Shown here piece by piece: positions 9,862 through 22,185 of a stretch of DNA of 64,000 nucleotides (the first letter of the stretch is position 1; every line of letters starts with the position of its first letter). The position numbers and the translations under genes are program-made. The notes beneath the pieces were generated by a model, which saw only the letters and a list, made by a program, of their open reading frames with translations, had not been told where the DNA came from and did not search any database. This stretch comes from Phoronis australis (Eukaryota; Phoronida; Phoronidae): the NCBI GenBank assembly GCA_002633005.1, contig NMRA01000025.1, forward strand, positions 323,450 through 387,449, in the 5' to 3' direction.

Positions 9862-12307
9862 TATGCTTGTTGTGTGTTAGAATGAATTATCAACGTACGA
9901 GCCAACCGTATGTGTTGAATGAATTTTCACGAGACAACTCTTATCACAATACTGCATCCTGTGTAAATATCTCCATCGCTTAACTTATTTTCCGCGTGGT
10001 GCAAATATTGGAAAACATGTGGAAAAGACATTCCTTTTTCGTAATTAAGATAGCGTTTCTTACATTCTCGGAGGTGCCTCATCAGCGGGTTCATAGATAA
10101 CGACGTAATGATTCCTAAATGCGATAGTACCACTTGTTGGAGAAACGTGCAAATAACACTCAGGTATTAGATGTTCAGCTGCTGCAATTTGCTAACGACG
10201 AGCTGTTGTGTGCCCAATAACATAGATCTTGAGGAACCTTGATGTGAATCCTTAGCCTACACATACCAGTAGGTGGAAGTAAATTCCATAAAATCTAATT
10301 TTCTTAGTAGGACAAAGGCTCGGCACTGAACATCCTGCTCCGAGTTACTTCTTCCACGCTGCGTAGAGTTTGATTTTTCTGACGTTCTGTCGATATCAAA
10401 ATGAATTTAACGTTTTCAATACGAAAAATGGAATTTATTACAATTTAGTAGATCATTGAAAGCCACTGATATATTATACTCGCTAGAAATTTACTAAGAT
10501 ATGCAAACAAGATTAGGCTCTACGTTTTTCAAAAGTTTGTGGGTTTCAAAACTTAGAACACATCCGCTAATGGTCATAACATTGTCCAACATGGCTTCGA
10601 CTTTCACACAAATTTCCTGCGTAGTCTACAAAATATGAAGCGTGTTTTCCGGGATGACTGCAGTGCAGATAGTCGCAATTAAATTTCCATGGCCAGATTC
10701 CCTATGAAAGAGTGTTTCTTTTTTCAGGTGAATCCTCCAACAAAAGGCTTCATAATAAGTTGGAAGTTTCCAAGTTTTGAAGCTGAGACAAATCTTAGAC
10801 TTAATTCAAAAGTGAGCTTCAGGCAGTTTCGTGGAACAGGCCACAGGGCTTACTCACTGACTAGCAGCCATGTGTAGCCATATAGAACACATCACAAAAA
10901 TAGTTGTTATTTTTGTTTAATCGCGATAACAAAATTTATTTTCTCACCTTTACGTTTCAGTAAAGAAACTAAGTTTTAGCAAAATCACAATAAAATTTGA
11001 TAAGTGCGAGAAATTGCAAGGCCTTTCAAAATGATTTTGTCATACACACAAAGGTTCAAGTGCCCAACGTATAGACGTTTAACATGTTCGGATTTTTGTA
11101 GCACCCTATGTGCGCGAAAACAAGAAAATGCTTTAGTTGATTCCGCCATGAATTGCCAAGGAAGAATTGTTGGAGAATCGGAATTAACACATTGCTCCAC
11201 CCTTAACTAGATGGAGAAACACATGCACATTAAGTAGACATACGTGTAAGCACCCTCTGAGTATAGGAAGGAAAATGAAACAGCCGTTTGGCCTTTAGGA
11301 AACCTTTAGTGGTATTTTTGTAATTCTTCTATGTCCTCTCTCCCATTTTGAAAACCCAAGCAATTACAGCATGCATTTATCAAATATCGACTTATTTCAA
11401 TCATTTCATTACTATAACAAGTTGGTTTACTGTCAATGAATCTGGCAATACCGAAACATAGTGACTGGAGTTTTATGACCATTAACCAATGAGTCGTTGA
11501 ACCACTTCGCTTTCGCGCGTAATTCGCGTGACAATGAATGCAACACATGGATTGCGCCATACAACACGTCACGTTGAGACTGGTCATTTAGGACACGCTG
11601 ACACGTCAATGGCCAGGAGGTGAGGATAATTTAACGCATCCTCAATGCTCTACTAACGTTTCTCATGGAAGCTAACTCACATATCTTCAGATAACTAGGG
11701 ATGTAATAAAAGACAGACGAAACGCCGCAACACTTTTACAATGACGACCCTGGACGATGCATATTCCCAAATCATAGCCTAAGGGACACCTCTATCTAGG
11801 TGCTCACGAGTTGACAACCGTTCCATAATGCATTTGGAAACGACAGCAGCGCCGTTGATGAAATCCAGCTGACTGAACCAGCATAAATTGTACACTAGAT
11901 ACGATATCGTGGCTCGCAGCAGTTACAACGTACCTTATAAAAATAATAAAATAATACTGGTTTTGTCCAGCTCAAGCCTGCTTGCTGGCACGACCGCTAT
12001 TGAAACTGCATATGTTCATTTGACCTCAGTCACGGCAAATTATTGGCATGGAGCGCGGAATTGCTACAAAGCGCTACCAGAAGTTATTCGATAAAACTTG
12101 TTTGTTATTCCTCGATAATTTGTGATTTTGTTGTCGGACTGTCGTGATGCAACGCGCACACGAACTGTTCTATCGCCCAAGAACAATCGTATGGTATTGC
12201 TAGCCTTTATATACACGACACTTTAGTTAAGTCATTTTATTTTGGATACATCGTTTGCAAAGTGAGCTATGCATTTCTCTACATTTATCTATTTAAGCTG
12301 AAACATA
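9862..12307. other. Intergenic spacer with one partial repeat copy
   Basis: No gene recognised. Positions ~10750-10845 are a diverged, reverse-oriented relative of the left half of the short inverted-repeat element at 47029-47189; both contain GAGACAAATCTTAGACTTAA when read in the same orientation. About 45 bases near 11828-11870 (AATGCATTTGGAAACG, then CAGCAGCGCCG) resemble 42708-42750. Confidence 0.5.
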
Positions 12308-14105
12308 CGAAGGCCCATTAAAGCCATGAAAAGTTAAATTTTGAAATTATTATTGCGGATTGCCAATCTGTTAATACGGATTGACAATCTGTTATTAAGG
12401 ATTGCCAATCTGTTAATACAGATTGCCAATTTTATACTACGGGTTTGCTAATCTGTTGTTATGCATTGACAATCTGTTATTATGGATTGTAAAATGTGTT
12501 TTTGGATTGACAACCCAATTAACATACATTCGCTTGTGTGTTTTATTTTCTCGGATACATTTTCATTTGGGCATTACATTGTAGCTATGATTAGACTTTG
12601 GTGTCGATGTCTACAAATCACAAGGTGTTTAAAAGCAGGCGAACTCTTCAACAGCAACTTCGAAATATGAAGTTGTTACGGTGCAAGAAGCAAACAAACA
12701 TAGATGTTGTTTGTTTTCTTCGAGAACAGACACCAGGACACATTTCTGGTAATCGATGAATGCATTTGAAGGGTATGCAAAATTGGCTTAATTATCGTCA
12801 AGGCAACCGTCCGCCATCTTTGACGATTAGTAGATACCAATGGAGTACGATCGGAATGCGTTACAAGCCAAGATATTTTCACAAGAATGCGCTTCTATCA
12901 ATTGTGAGGCATACACATGTACCTGTATCAAGTACACAACCTATACGCGACATTTTTGTGATACTCTGTTGATGAGCATCTAACAATCAAGGCCGGATCC
13001 GGAGGAGGGAGAAGTGTGTCGTGGCCCCCAAAGCTCCGAAAAGTGCAAAAAAAATAAAACCGAAAAAAATACGATCGACCCATATTGGTTCCTAGGTTCG
13101 ACCGGCCTACGTAAGGAACTAAACACCAATGCTTTTTTAACATACTAAGTACGCGTAACATTCCAAAAAATCAACGACCACTAACTACAAACTACAAACT
13201 ACAAATACACTACATATGCAAACGAATCACGAGATATTACTAACCAAACAAAATAATGAAGACTTTTCGAGCAAGCTATAGCACATTCCGTTAGAATGAA
13301 AAATGACGGCAAGTTCCTGAACTGATGAGCCGGAAATGTGGGTACGGAAATAACCGATGACAACCGGTAATCATACGCTCAGAGAGAAGGGTCAAATACT
13401 GTTCAAAAATCGCTTTTGGCAAGAAAGGCGAAAAGAATATAAAGAAAGGGTGTCGAAAATAACATTTTATGTAGTTAGTATTTTCAGATACTGGAACCAC
13501 ATGGGCAGTTTGAGAGAAGGACTTTAATGAAACAAAGTGCATGCAAGGCACTTTGTCAAACCACCACGTTTTAACAGTTCTTCGCAGAAGGAATACGTGT
13601 AACGGATTAATCTAAACATAGATGTTATCAGTTAAACACAAAGAGAGGGAGCTTGTGCCTTTTTGCAATGAGCAACCTACTACAAAGAAAGAGAAAAGAC
13701 CAAAATGAGTGCTTAGAATGTTTAACTATTTTAATATCGAACTTAAAACTTCTAGCATGCACTTAAAGTGTTTATAAACAATGATAATTCAATACCGTGC
13801 ACGATATGCTTTAAATCAACAAAGTTAATTATTTTGTGAAACTTCGGATGAAATCAAAAACATCTCATAGGTCGATTGACGGCACTTTCAATACTTTGCT
13901 CAGCGTATTAGCCACTAGTCGTAGCCGATCTGTAATAACAGATTGGCAATCCGTATTAACAGATTGACAATCCTTAACAACATATTGTCAATCCATAATT
14001 TGCAATTGAAAATTGACAACCCGTAATAACAGATTGGCAATCTGTATTAACAGAATGGCAATCGGTATTAACAGATTGATTTTTCCTGGCATCTATGGAC
14101 CTTCG
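12308..14105. mobile_element. Element with TIRs and inverted arrays of a palindromic 21-bp unit
   Basis: The ends are inverted relatives: CGAAGGCCCATTAAAGCCAT at the left, and the reverse complement of the right end begins CGAAGGTCCATAGATGCCAG. Just inside each end is a short tandem array of a ~21-22 bp unit: GGATTGCCAATCTGTTAATA in about eight degenerate copies at 12353-12520, and the same unit inverted in about six or seven copies at 13930-14080. The core GATTGNCAATC is itself palindromic. The ~1.4-kb interior has no recognisable transposase. This fits a non-autonomous DNA transposon, but I cannot name a superfamily and see no clear target duplication. Confidence 0.65.
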
Positions 14106-14345
14106 AAGAAACACGACTACCCCGCGATCTTACACATGTAAATCAGCACGTTGATATAGCATACGTACACCGAAACAACTATTAGTCTTCTTACACGACT
14201 TTGCAGGATGGGAGTTATTACCTTGGACCAGACCTAAAAAGTGATCACACCATTATGTTGTGATTTTATTACAAATCGCCAATTCTCGGCCATTTTGTGC
14301 CACGCATTGATTGGTGTCAAAACCGGCCACTACCAGTACTGTTAA

Positions 14346-16047
14346 AGGAGAATGCCACCCGATTTAATTAGTCTTTTTTACCGTCTTAGTCGGTCTATAT
14401 CCACATCGCCTCTTATATGATACGCTCGACCTCACCTTGCCGAGAGGTGTCGCGTTAACCTGTGAGGAAGGTGAGAACGCAGCGACGTCAGTGGTTCGTC
14501 TGCAGAGTGAATGCCGCTATCATGCGTTGCATCGCTCCCGCTTGTCCGAACTATGAAGCTTAGAAGAAGACGGGTATATCGTTTTTTCGACTTCCTCGAG
14601 AGCCTGAAATGCTTAGGAAGTGGCTCGTGGTAGTGAAAAATGAAAGGTATGCTGTTAATACCAAGTATGAGGCCGTGAAAGATATCCGTGTCTGTGGCCG
14701 GCATTCCGTCGACAGTGATTTCTTTGACGAATTCCGGCTTACCAAAGAACTATTCATACAATCCGTTGCCTGTGCATGTTCACGGGTCCTCCTCTCTACT
14801 ATTGTGGAGTATAGCTTGATCAGTGTATTCCGGTTGGAACTGATATCCTGTGAAACCTAAGGATCCGACCCCTGAAGTCTTCGTCGGATGAGCTCTTGAC
14901 TATGTCGGGATTGGCGCCGGGCGAGTTGCCATGCAAACTTTTATTATTCTGCGTTCTGTTTCAAAATGAATTATTCTCATCCTAACCAATGCTTATATGA
15001 AACTGAAACAAAAGTCCATATCATTAGATACAATTTGTAATGCCTTGGAGTGCTCGTGAGTGCAAATGTTTTAAGAAGCCAGCAATGAATAAACCACTGC
15101 GTTACCGGCTTTTGATGCCGGCAACAAAGGTAATTGATCGGGCACAGAGGCCGTGTGAGTGCATGCCACATGTAACTCAGAGTTGTCTGACAGAAAGCTG
15201 TTGTGAAACAATTATTAGATTTTATATGCTACGGTCACATGTTAGGGAAATCTTTATTTATAAATACAAATACATTATTCAAATCATTGTTACTGTACAA
15301 CCTTTGCCCCGACGGTCTGTGGAAGTGGAACTAGACTTCGCGGCTCCCTACAAGTAAGTAGATTATCAGTGGCTAATTCACATAAATAATTACGTGCACA
15401 TTATTTCTTCGGCTCACTATAGTCTTTTCGTGACTGGAGATTTAGTTTCCAACTCTGAAGCTGGTACTGTTCATGCCAGTCCCGGCGGACGCGACGGGCC
15501 CCATCGGTTTCCAAGCCACTGGCCGGGCCTCCGAGTCACGACAGTCCGGCCGTGACGCCGGGCCTAGAGATCGGGTTCCGAGCCACTGACCGGAATAACA
15601 AGCGTTTTGTGTGTTAAGAACTCAGAACAATACAGATCTAGGTTCTCCTGTCGAACTGTATTTCACGGAAGAATACTTCGAATTTATCTCCGAACAGACC
15701 CCAAACTCCTGCTACGGACATTGATGGCCTGCCGAACTTTGTATGCTACGGTGTGTCCAAATACCAGTGAATCCGTAACAGCGAAATAAAACAACACGTT
15801 TTTATGAGAACTCGGTGTATTTTTAAGGGTTTTGATGGTGTTAAACGATGAATTCAATCGATAAGCTGACACCACTAACCTGTGTTATGAACTGCTGAAC
15901 AGACTGCGTGTGAAACCAATTACGTCATAGGATAATTTCAACACCTCCGTGTGCCGTCAGGTAACGCATTCGAACGTGCCGTTATCGAGTAGAACTACTC
16001 GATCTAAACTGATACAAAATACGTTGTTTTTTGGGTGGCATTCTCCT
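14346..16047 (+). mobile_element. Kolobok-like DNA transposon remnant (TTAA TSD, THAP relic), copy 1
   Basis: The left end is AGGAGAATGCCACCCGATTT and the right end is the inverted GGGTGGCATTCTCCT. Both are flanked by TTAA (14342-14345 and 16048-16051). TTAA target duplications together with a THAP-domain coding relic are the known hallmarks of the Kolobok superfamily; piggyBac also uses TTAA but lacks THAP. At 1.7 kb it is internally deleted and carries no intact transposase. A second, inverted copy lies at about 35430-36845. The interior at 15480-15600 is unusually GC-rich for this window. Confidence 0.75.
14522..14800 (+). pseudogene. THAP zinc-finger fragment of a Kolobok-like transposase
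   Basis: The frame reads MRCIAPACPNYEA, then a TAG stop (14561-14563), then KKTGISFFRLPREPEMLRKW, with VCGRHSVDSDFF further on. This keeps the THAP layout: C-x4-C at the start, the ISFFRLP strand, a conserved tryptophan, and C-x2-H. The phenylalanine normally after the histidine is replaced by serine, and no AVPS-type ending is clear. The same segment in the inverted copy (about 36560-36700, minus strand) keeps the CxxxxC part but has small indels, so both copies are dead. Confidence 0.7.
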
Positions 16048-16051
16048 TTAA

Positions 16052-17095
16052 ATACGCTTAAAGTATTGCGTCATTTAAGCGATTTTGATGTAGCTCCGCC
16101 AGCACAGCGTGTGTCTGCAACTGCAAGAATTTCAGGTAAAAACTCGCGTTGAGGTTGATCGTGGAAAATCACTTTTCTCACCGAAGGTATCACATTTTAC
16201 TTAAAAGTATCTGCCCAGCAGATTCTAATCCAATTCTATGTAATGCAGAGAGTCAGGCTAGCTCTATGCCCATTAAGAAAGCGTTTAATTTCCCTGTAGA
16301 TCGGACTAATATAGAAATCACATTAACGTAGATGTCTTATTTACGAACGATTGAACAACGCCAGTTCCTTTCCGACATCCGTATAAAAATTATTCGTATT
16401 GCTTCAGGTAATGTCCACGCACCTGCGTCACAACTGACATTTCAAAACTGTCACATAACCATCGTGGGCCGAGTCACGCCCTACGGAGGAAAGACATTAA
16501 CAAAAATACCAAATTCTGTTTGTAGTGCATGGAGGAATAGATTTCATTGGTCTCGTGCAAAGATTTTCACGCTGACAAACGTCACGACGGTGATCTTTGT
16601 GAATATCACACTGTCACGTGACTTGAAACGTTCAGGGCCCAGGGTCTGAACTTTGTGCTCGATATCGCACACTGAACTACATTCACATATTTCAGCTACA
16701 CCAAAAGATTTCATGAGTAAAAATTACCAGTTTGAGTTCATGGTTGCGGTCATCAAGTGCAAAACGGTATCAGACAATTATCCACGTGAACCATAATGTA
16801 CTTCAACACAGAATAATAGACAATTATCCTGATTTTGCGCAGAATGGAAAGTCTCAAAATAATTCCTCGAGTCCAATTTCGAGTACAAAGACTGAAACAG
16901 GGGCTTAGATGTTAGTCTTGAAAATAAAGGCATGTCACTCTACACACTTAAGTAGCGTGGAACACAAAAACTCATAAAAGTACCTTTTAAACTTCTTAAG
17001 GGTGTTAATGTGACAGGCTTTTACTCTGACTATAAATTTCTAGAAAAAATCGCCATATTTACTATTCTTGAATCACATAACAAATATCAACCCTT
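16052..17095. other. Spacer without recognised features
   Basis: Short frames at 16149-16331 and 16332-16649 lack motifs, splice context or compositional support. No repeat array is seen. Confidence 0.45.
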
Positions 17096-17099
17096 TCAT

Positions 17100-17515
17100 C
17101 AGTTTCCAAATTCTCCGCCCCTGATACCACAGTGTACTGTATATTTGTGCGCATGCGCCCAATGGCAAACAATAAACCATTACATTAAAGCATTTCCCAA
17201 GTGCATAATCGCCATTGTTGTGTGGCAAAAGGTCATATTTTTCATATAAGGGATACGAAATCTATCTTGCCATACCAAAAGATACATTCTTTGACCTGTG
17301 GAAGATAAATTGACCAAGTGACGAGTAGTTGACATGTCGTTTTTTGGAAATTTGAAAGTTAAGAAAAATCCTTTGTCATCGACAGAAAATCAAAATCTTT
17401 ACGAACAAATCGTAAAAAATCCTTGATGAATAGTAATTGCTTTTGTTTCAGTGATAAAAAACACTTTAAATAATGTTTTGGCGCGTTCTTTGCCACTTTA
17501 AAACATCTTGGAATA
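17100..17515 (+). repeat. Diverged direct duplication, copy 1
   Basis: Shares an ordered series of blocks with 18700-19030: CATTTCCCA, ATAATCGCCA, AAAAGGTCATATTTT, GAGTAGTTGACA, AATCTTTAC.AACAAA.CGTAA and TTTGTTTCAGTG. Spacing is similar but point changes and indels are many. No coding frame is conserved between the copies. Confidence 0.7.
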
Positions 17516-18699
17516 ATAAAAAATTTTAAAACTATATCGTTCTTTCTTCAATGATACATGTAATTGACGCTAAGCGTCGCTTGTAACAACTAATGCCATC
17601 AAACAATGTTTTAGAGACCTGTGCATAAAGCATAATACGTGAAAGTTTCAAATCAATATGACAAACCAAAGTTGGCAAAATTTGGACATTCTCTTTGGGT
17701 CCTACATAACCTTGAAAGCCGTGATTGCTAGAATATCAACGGGTTTTTCCCTAGCAGACATGCGTATCAATGCTTGTAAAATTTATCCTCCTCCGCAAAT
17801 ACAGGAATAGGCCGCTGAGTTTTGACAATCAGCCAATCGTCATTCATTACTGGAACTAAGTGGAGAGACAGAGAAACAACAACACTGTGATAAATGCAAT
17901 GTCATACGCAGTGAAATCCCTCGGCAGTCGTGCAGTTAACCGTACAAACGAAAATTAGTCCACGACAAATAGGCAGCGTCTTCCTACAAGAAGCGGGCCG
18001 TTTTTGTAATAATTAGAAAACTCCTTTGATAGACAAAATCGTTTCCCTTATTAGCTTCAATGATGAATTCGGAATTATTAATATCGTGTAACTTCGCTAC
18101 ACATGTAAATCGCCATTCTTTATTCAATTAAACCTGGAATTCCAGATAGCCACTCTTCCCCCGGGATCTGCCATGCCAGTTAGTGTGGGTAACACGACTT
18201 GCAGACACGGCATGTTGAACGTTAATTAACGAACTCGAGGATTGCGCGCCGTTTTTTCTTTCACAACCCGTTAGCGAAATCGTACATCGGTCTGGCATTC
18301 ATTTTCATACATGTACGTAGGCTGTCTCAAAAATGTTACAAAAATACACCGAAATATGAATACTAGTAAACGTTATTACTGGCAACTATTTTTTTTTCGT
18401 ATTCGAGGACTCACCAAAGTTCACTTTGCAAAGCACGGTAGAAATATAAAAACGAAATGAAACGGTTAATAGAGGTGCACATGCATACAAAGTCCACAGA
18501 ATTTTCTCATTCAACTAACATTTAGCGCTGGATCTTGACGACACCTGGAACGCAGAGGAATGTAAAACATATCATTTGAACAGATCTTAGCTATTCTACT
18601 TCTTTGGGGTGTTAGCGTGAGATTAATTCACTTTGAATTGTGCAAGAATCTCTGAAAAATCGTTTTTGAAACACAGACGAAAACTCTTTCATTCCTATA

Positions 18700-19030
18700 C
18701 AGTTTTCAATTTCTCCCCTCCCCCGTGCGCCCAAAAATACCCAGTAAACATTTCCCATCCATAATCGCCACTGTTTTGTTTACATCTAAAGTAAAAGGTC
18801 ATATTTTCATAAAAGAGAAATGTGATGTGTCCCTGCATTGCAATACCAAATAAGGAGATGTGCTTTGCTTTGTGGGAGCGAAAAATCAAGGGAGTGATGA
18901 GTAGTTGACAGAACGTTTTGGTGTCAACAGAAATTCACAATCTTTACAAACAAACCGTAAAAATACTTTAATTGTGTTTCAGTGCCAGAGAACCACTTTG
19001 AATAATGCACTTTATTATATATTTCGCGTT
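18700..19030 (+). repeat. Diverged direct duplication, copy 2
   Basis: Second member of the pair with 17100-17515, same orientation, offset about 1.55 kb. The sequence between the two (17516-18699) shows no gene or repeat that I recognise. Confidence 0.7.
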
Positions 19031-19318
19031 CTGTACCACATTAAGCTCAAATCAAACATGTTCAGTGCAGAATAATGGAAAGTCTGTCTTAATTTTGTTG
19101 TTATAAAAACATGTAAATGAATGTGACATATGACGTGTGGGAAGTCTAACAACGCTTGTTGTAGTTGTTTTAATTGTTCTCCATCTTGGTCCATCAGCTT
19201 GGCCCTGCAAAAACAAACTGGCATTCCTAGAATAAAAAACAACATTGGTTCTCAGGAATAGTTTTGAGACACCTTGTACAAGCCTACATTTATACTTGCG
19301 CCCTCTGTTTTAAAAAGC

Positions 19319-19430
19319 ATCGTAGTTAGACCTTGTGTTAAAGCAATACAAACACATCGTAGTTAGATCTTGAGTTAGAGCAATATAAACACATCGTAGT
19401 TAGATCTTGAGTTAGAGCGATACAAACAAG
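19319..19430 (+). repeat. 37-bp minisatellite, 3 units
   Basis: Three near-identical units beginning ATCGTAGTTAGATCTTGAGT and ending CAATACAAACAC. Confidence 0.9.
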
Positions 19431-21500
19431 TACCCTTCGTTATACATAAGTCTCAACGAAGCTTATCCTTTGCATTCAATAGGAGTGCTCCCATTAGGCG
19501 ATTACACGTCTACAGAGTGTGTCAAAGTAAACGCAACTCGTTAACACACCAACGAATATTCACTCATATAATAACCCCTAAAGAGGATTATATTTTCTTG
19601 GAGGTGCCATCTTTAAAATTACAAAATGAAGATTTAACGTGTTTAGCTCAGAGCAGATGTACATTAGAGTATACATTTCAAATGACTATTACTGTACTGC
19701 GAGTGATGACCAAACTTTTAGTCAATCACCATATCACACTCTTTCTTCATGGTGGCACGAATTTGGTCACTTTACTGAGTACAAGAGCATTAAAACGCAC
19801 CAAACCTGGGACTTACAGTGTACATGTATATGCCCTATAACAAACAATTTTTCCTCATGGCATGCTCAATGAATAAGGTGCGTGCTTCATCGCCAGCTGA
19901 AAATCCCAATGGACTTGTTTTCAAACCACCACCAAATCGTCTTGGCATAATATCTGACTAGATTTTGCATTTGAGCTCCATTTTGTAAAAGGAAGTTTAA
20001 GGTCATTGAGCACACCTGTATTCGTGAAAGACCCAGCTTCGTTTTGGGATGCACTTCACTTTTTGGTTTCCCTATCGAAAAATAGCTAACTGCATCACAG
20101 TGCCAGGTCTTGCAGTCAGCGTCCCCCTAGAACTTGGAGTTCCTAACTTCTTGCTGGAGTTATTGACTTTTACAGTGCCTTGAACTGCCGGTTCTGCCGG
20201 CTCAAGCGTATAAGACGCCTGTTTGGTCTGCAAACCGGAAGTCGTCATCGAGAACCTATAAGATGACTTAAGCTGTTGACCCGGCAGAATCGGCATTTTT
20301 ACACGTGGTCACTATTTATCATGATGTCGCCTTTTACATGTGGTCACTAGTTATCATGATGTCGCCTTTTACATGTGGTCACTAGTTATCATGATGTCGC
20401 CTTTTTAAGTCAGAAAAAATAAAACCCAGGTATTGGTCTTCACAGAATTATTAACAGTGACATATGTTGCATGTGTTTTGAAACACCATGTATTTTCGAA
20501 ATTAGTGGAAGTGTCGAGTTAATGTTAAGTCTCCTCTCGAGAATGCCGTTGGAATATTTAAAAGGAGCAATGGTTTGGAATAACCAAATGAGTATTACTA
20601 ATCAGCGTCACGTCTGTCATTTTATTGGCAGTATTGAATTAATATTTTACACGGAAGATTACTTTAATATAATTATATTTAATGAACAAGCTGAGAGTTT
20701 GCTGAGATATCAGAACAAGGCACGGTTCATGCACTCATGGACTGTTGCAATACGTTCATAAGCCCGTAAGCAGGCAATAAATAATAAGGAGTGCACAGAC
20801 ATATTCAGGTTCATAAAACACTGCTCACTTCCAATTCTGTCCTGAGTGTCGCCATCACTTTCGAATTTTGGTGCCGATCGCCAGAAAAATTGCGATTTCC
20901 CTCCGTTTCCACCATGCCCTGTCGACCCTTGAAGACTATGCCCAAGGTCCATTTGTAGGCACATTTGGAAAATCTGTGGTCCAAGCGCAAAGAAGGATTC
21001 AGTTTCTTTAGGAACATGACAGTATTTTGAAAATCGAACAACTCTAAACGAATTTGACACAGAAATCAAATGTATCCAATGCCCACTTTTCAAATAAAAT
21101 CAATTTCTGAACTAAAGGAGACCGTTTCTTGTGATTGAAATTCAAGACATGTCAAGCACTTGTTATCATAGCACGCCAAATGTGCAAATCAGTCCATTGA
21201 GACAATAGAACCACCAGATTAAAGGAATTATCCGTTAACGAGTAGGTAATTATTCGTGTTTCTATTGCAATTCGATTTCAAATAACTCCTCATCAGGTCA
21301 CTACTGATTAACTTCGGACAACTTTAACGCCAGTATCAATTTCCCCATTCTTGTAAACGTTTTAAATCATACTTGTGTCGTGCGTTGATTCTTAAAAACA
21401 ATCACCTTTAACTCAACACAAGAAAATTAGTAGTTGACTTGATGTAAAACATAAAGATTTTTTGATATTGTACGAACTGTTAGAAATACGTGGGACACGT
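19431..21500. other. Spacer upstream of the neuropeptide gene
   Basis: Apart from the minisatellite at 20296-20405 I see only unsupported short frames (19517-19872, 20471-20761, 20710-21093 on the minus strand), none with a motif or splice context. Confidence 0.45.
20296..20405 (+). repeat. ~36-bp minisatellite, 3 units
   Basis: Three units with the core TGGTCACTAGTTATCATGAT followed by GTCGCC; the first unit differs at a few positions. Confidence 0.9.
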
Positions 21501-21512
21501 AGAAATAAGTCA

Positions 21513-21611
21513 TGACGTCACGACGGAAAAGCTTCACAACGAAAAAGTATGACGAAATTAAACCTCTAAAGAATAGTCACGTGCTCAATAGGAACTGGCT
21601 TAGTATTTAAA
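21513..21611 (+). promoter_or_regulatory. Core promoter of the neuropeptide gene: CRE, E-box, TATA
   Basis: In order: a perfect CRE palindrome TGACGTCA (21513-21520), a CACGTG E-box (21578-21583) and a TATA-like TATTTAAA (21604-21611). A non-coding exon ends in a clean donor (CAAAG|GTAAGA) 98 bases after the TATA box. This spacing is that of an ordinary TATA promoter. CREB-type control is an inference from the motif. Confidence 0.6.
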
Positions 21612-21634
21612 GGGGATCCTCCTTGTCGGCAGAA

Positions 21635-21709
21635 CCATTATATCTTTACCTTCTCTTGTACATAGCAAGTGACTAATATTAGCTGATTTTCAGAGAACAT
21701 CTCGCAAAG
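21635..21709 (+). other. Putative non-coding first exon (5' UTR) of the neuropeptide gene
   Basis: Starts about 25-30 bases after the TATA-like box (start estimated) and ends at the donor CGCAAAG|GTAAGAG. The next exon begins with the ATG directly after a polypyrimidine tract and CAG at 22183-22185, so this leader would be spliced right up to the start codon. Confidence 0.5.
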
Positions 21710-22185
21710 GTAAGAGAACTTTATTTCCTTTTTTAATTCGCTGCCCTGATTTAGATTACTTACTGATATCATGTCGTGCTCTTCGCTCAGGAGATAAGTA
21801 GTTTATGGGCAGGCAAAAAACGACAGTTCATTATTTCCTGGTACAACTGAAGATTGGTGCATAATTGAACCCGCCGTGACAAACCAACTTTTATATTAAG
21901 CCTGTTCTCAAGGAAAATCTATCAGTTGTTCCGAAGCCTTGAAATCACCCCAGTACGTAAGGAGCAGTGTCAGGCCAGTTTCATAACAGAATTTCGTCTG
22001 AACCGAAAGTCGTTTTGGGATGTAAAGCTCTACAATAAGCAAGCAAAAAAATTACCTTTATAAGTGTGAACAATATTTCTCGCAGTTGTATAAACATGAG
22101 AAATCTCCGAGCAATAAATGTTGATAGATTTTTAGTACAAGACATAAATCTCGAAAAAATAAATTAATTTAGTTTTTTTTTTCAG

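Noticed and set aside
14977-15171. Minus-strand frame with LLKTFALT and YKHWLG, also found at 36019-36207
   Set aside because: Conserved only because both lie inside the two Kolobok-like copies; it runs opposite to the THAP relic and has no transposase motif.
19517-19872. Overlapping frames of 77-107 codons
   Set aside because: No motif, no splice or polyadenylation context, and two frames of similar length overlap.
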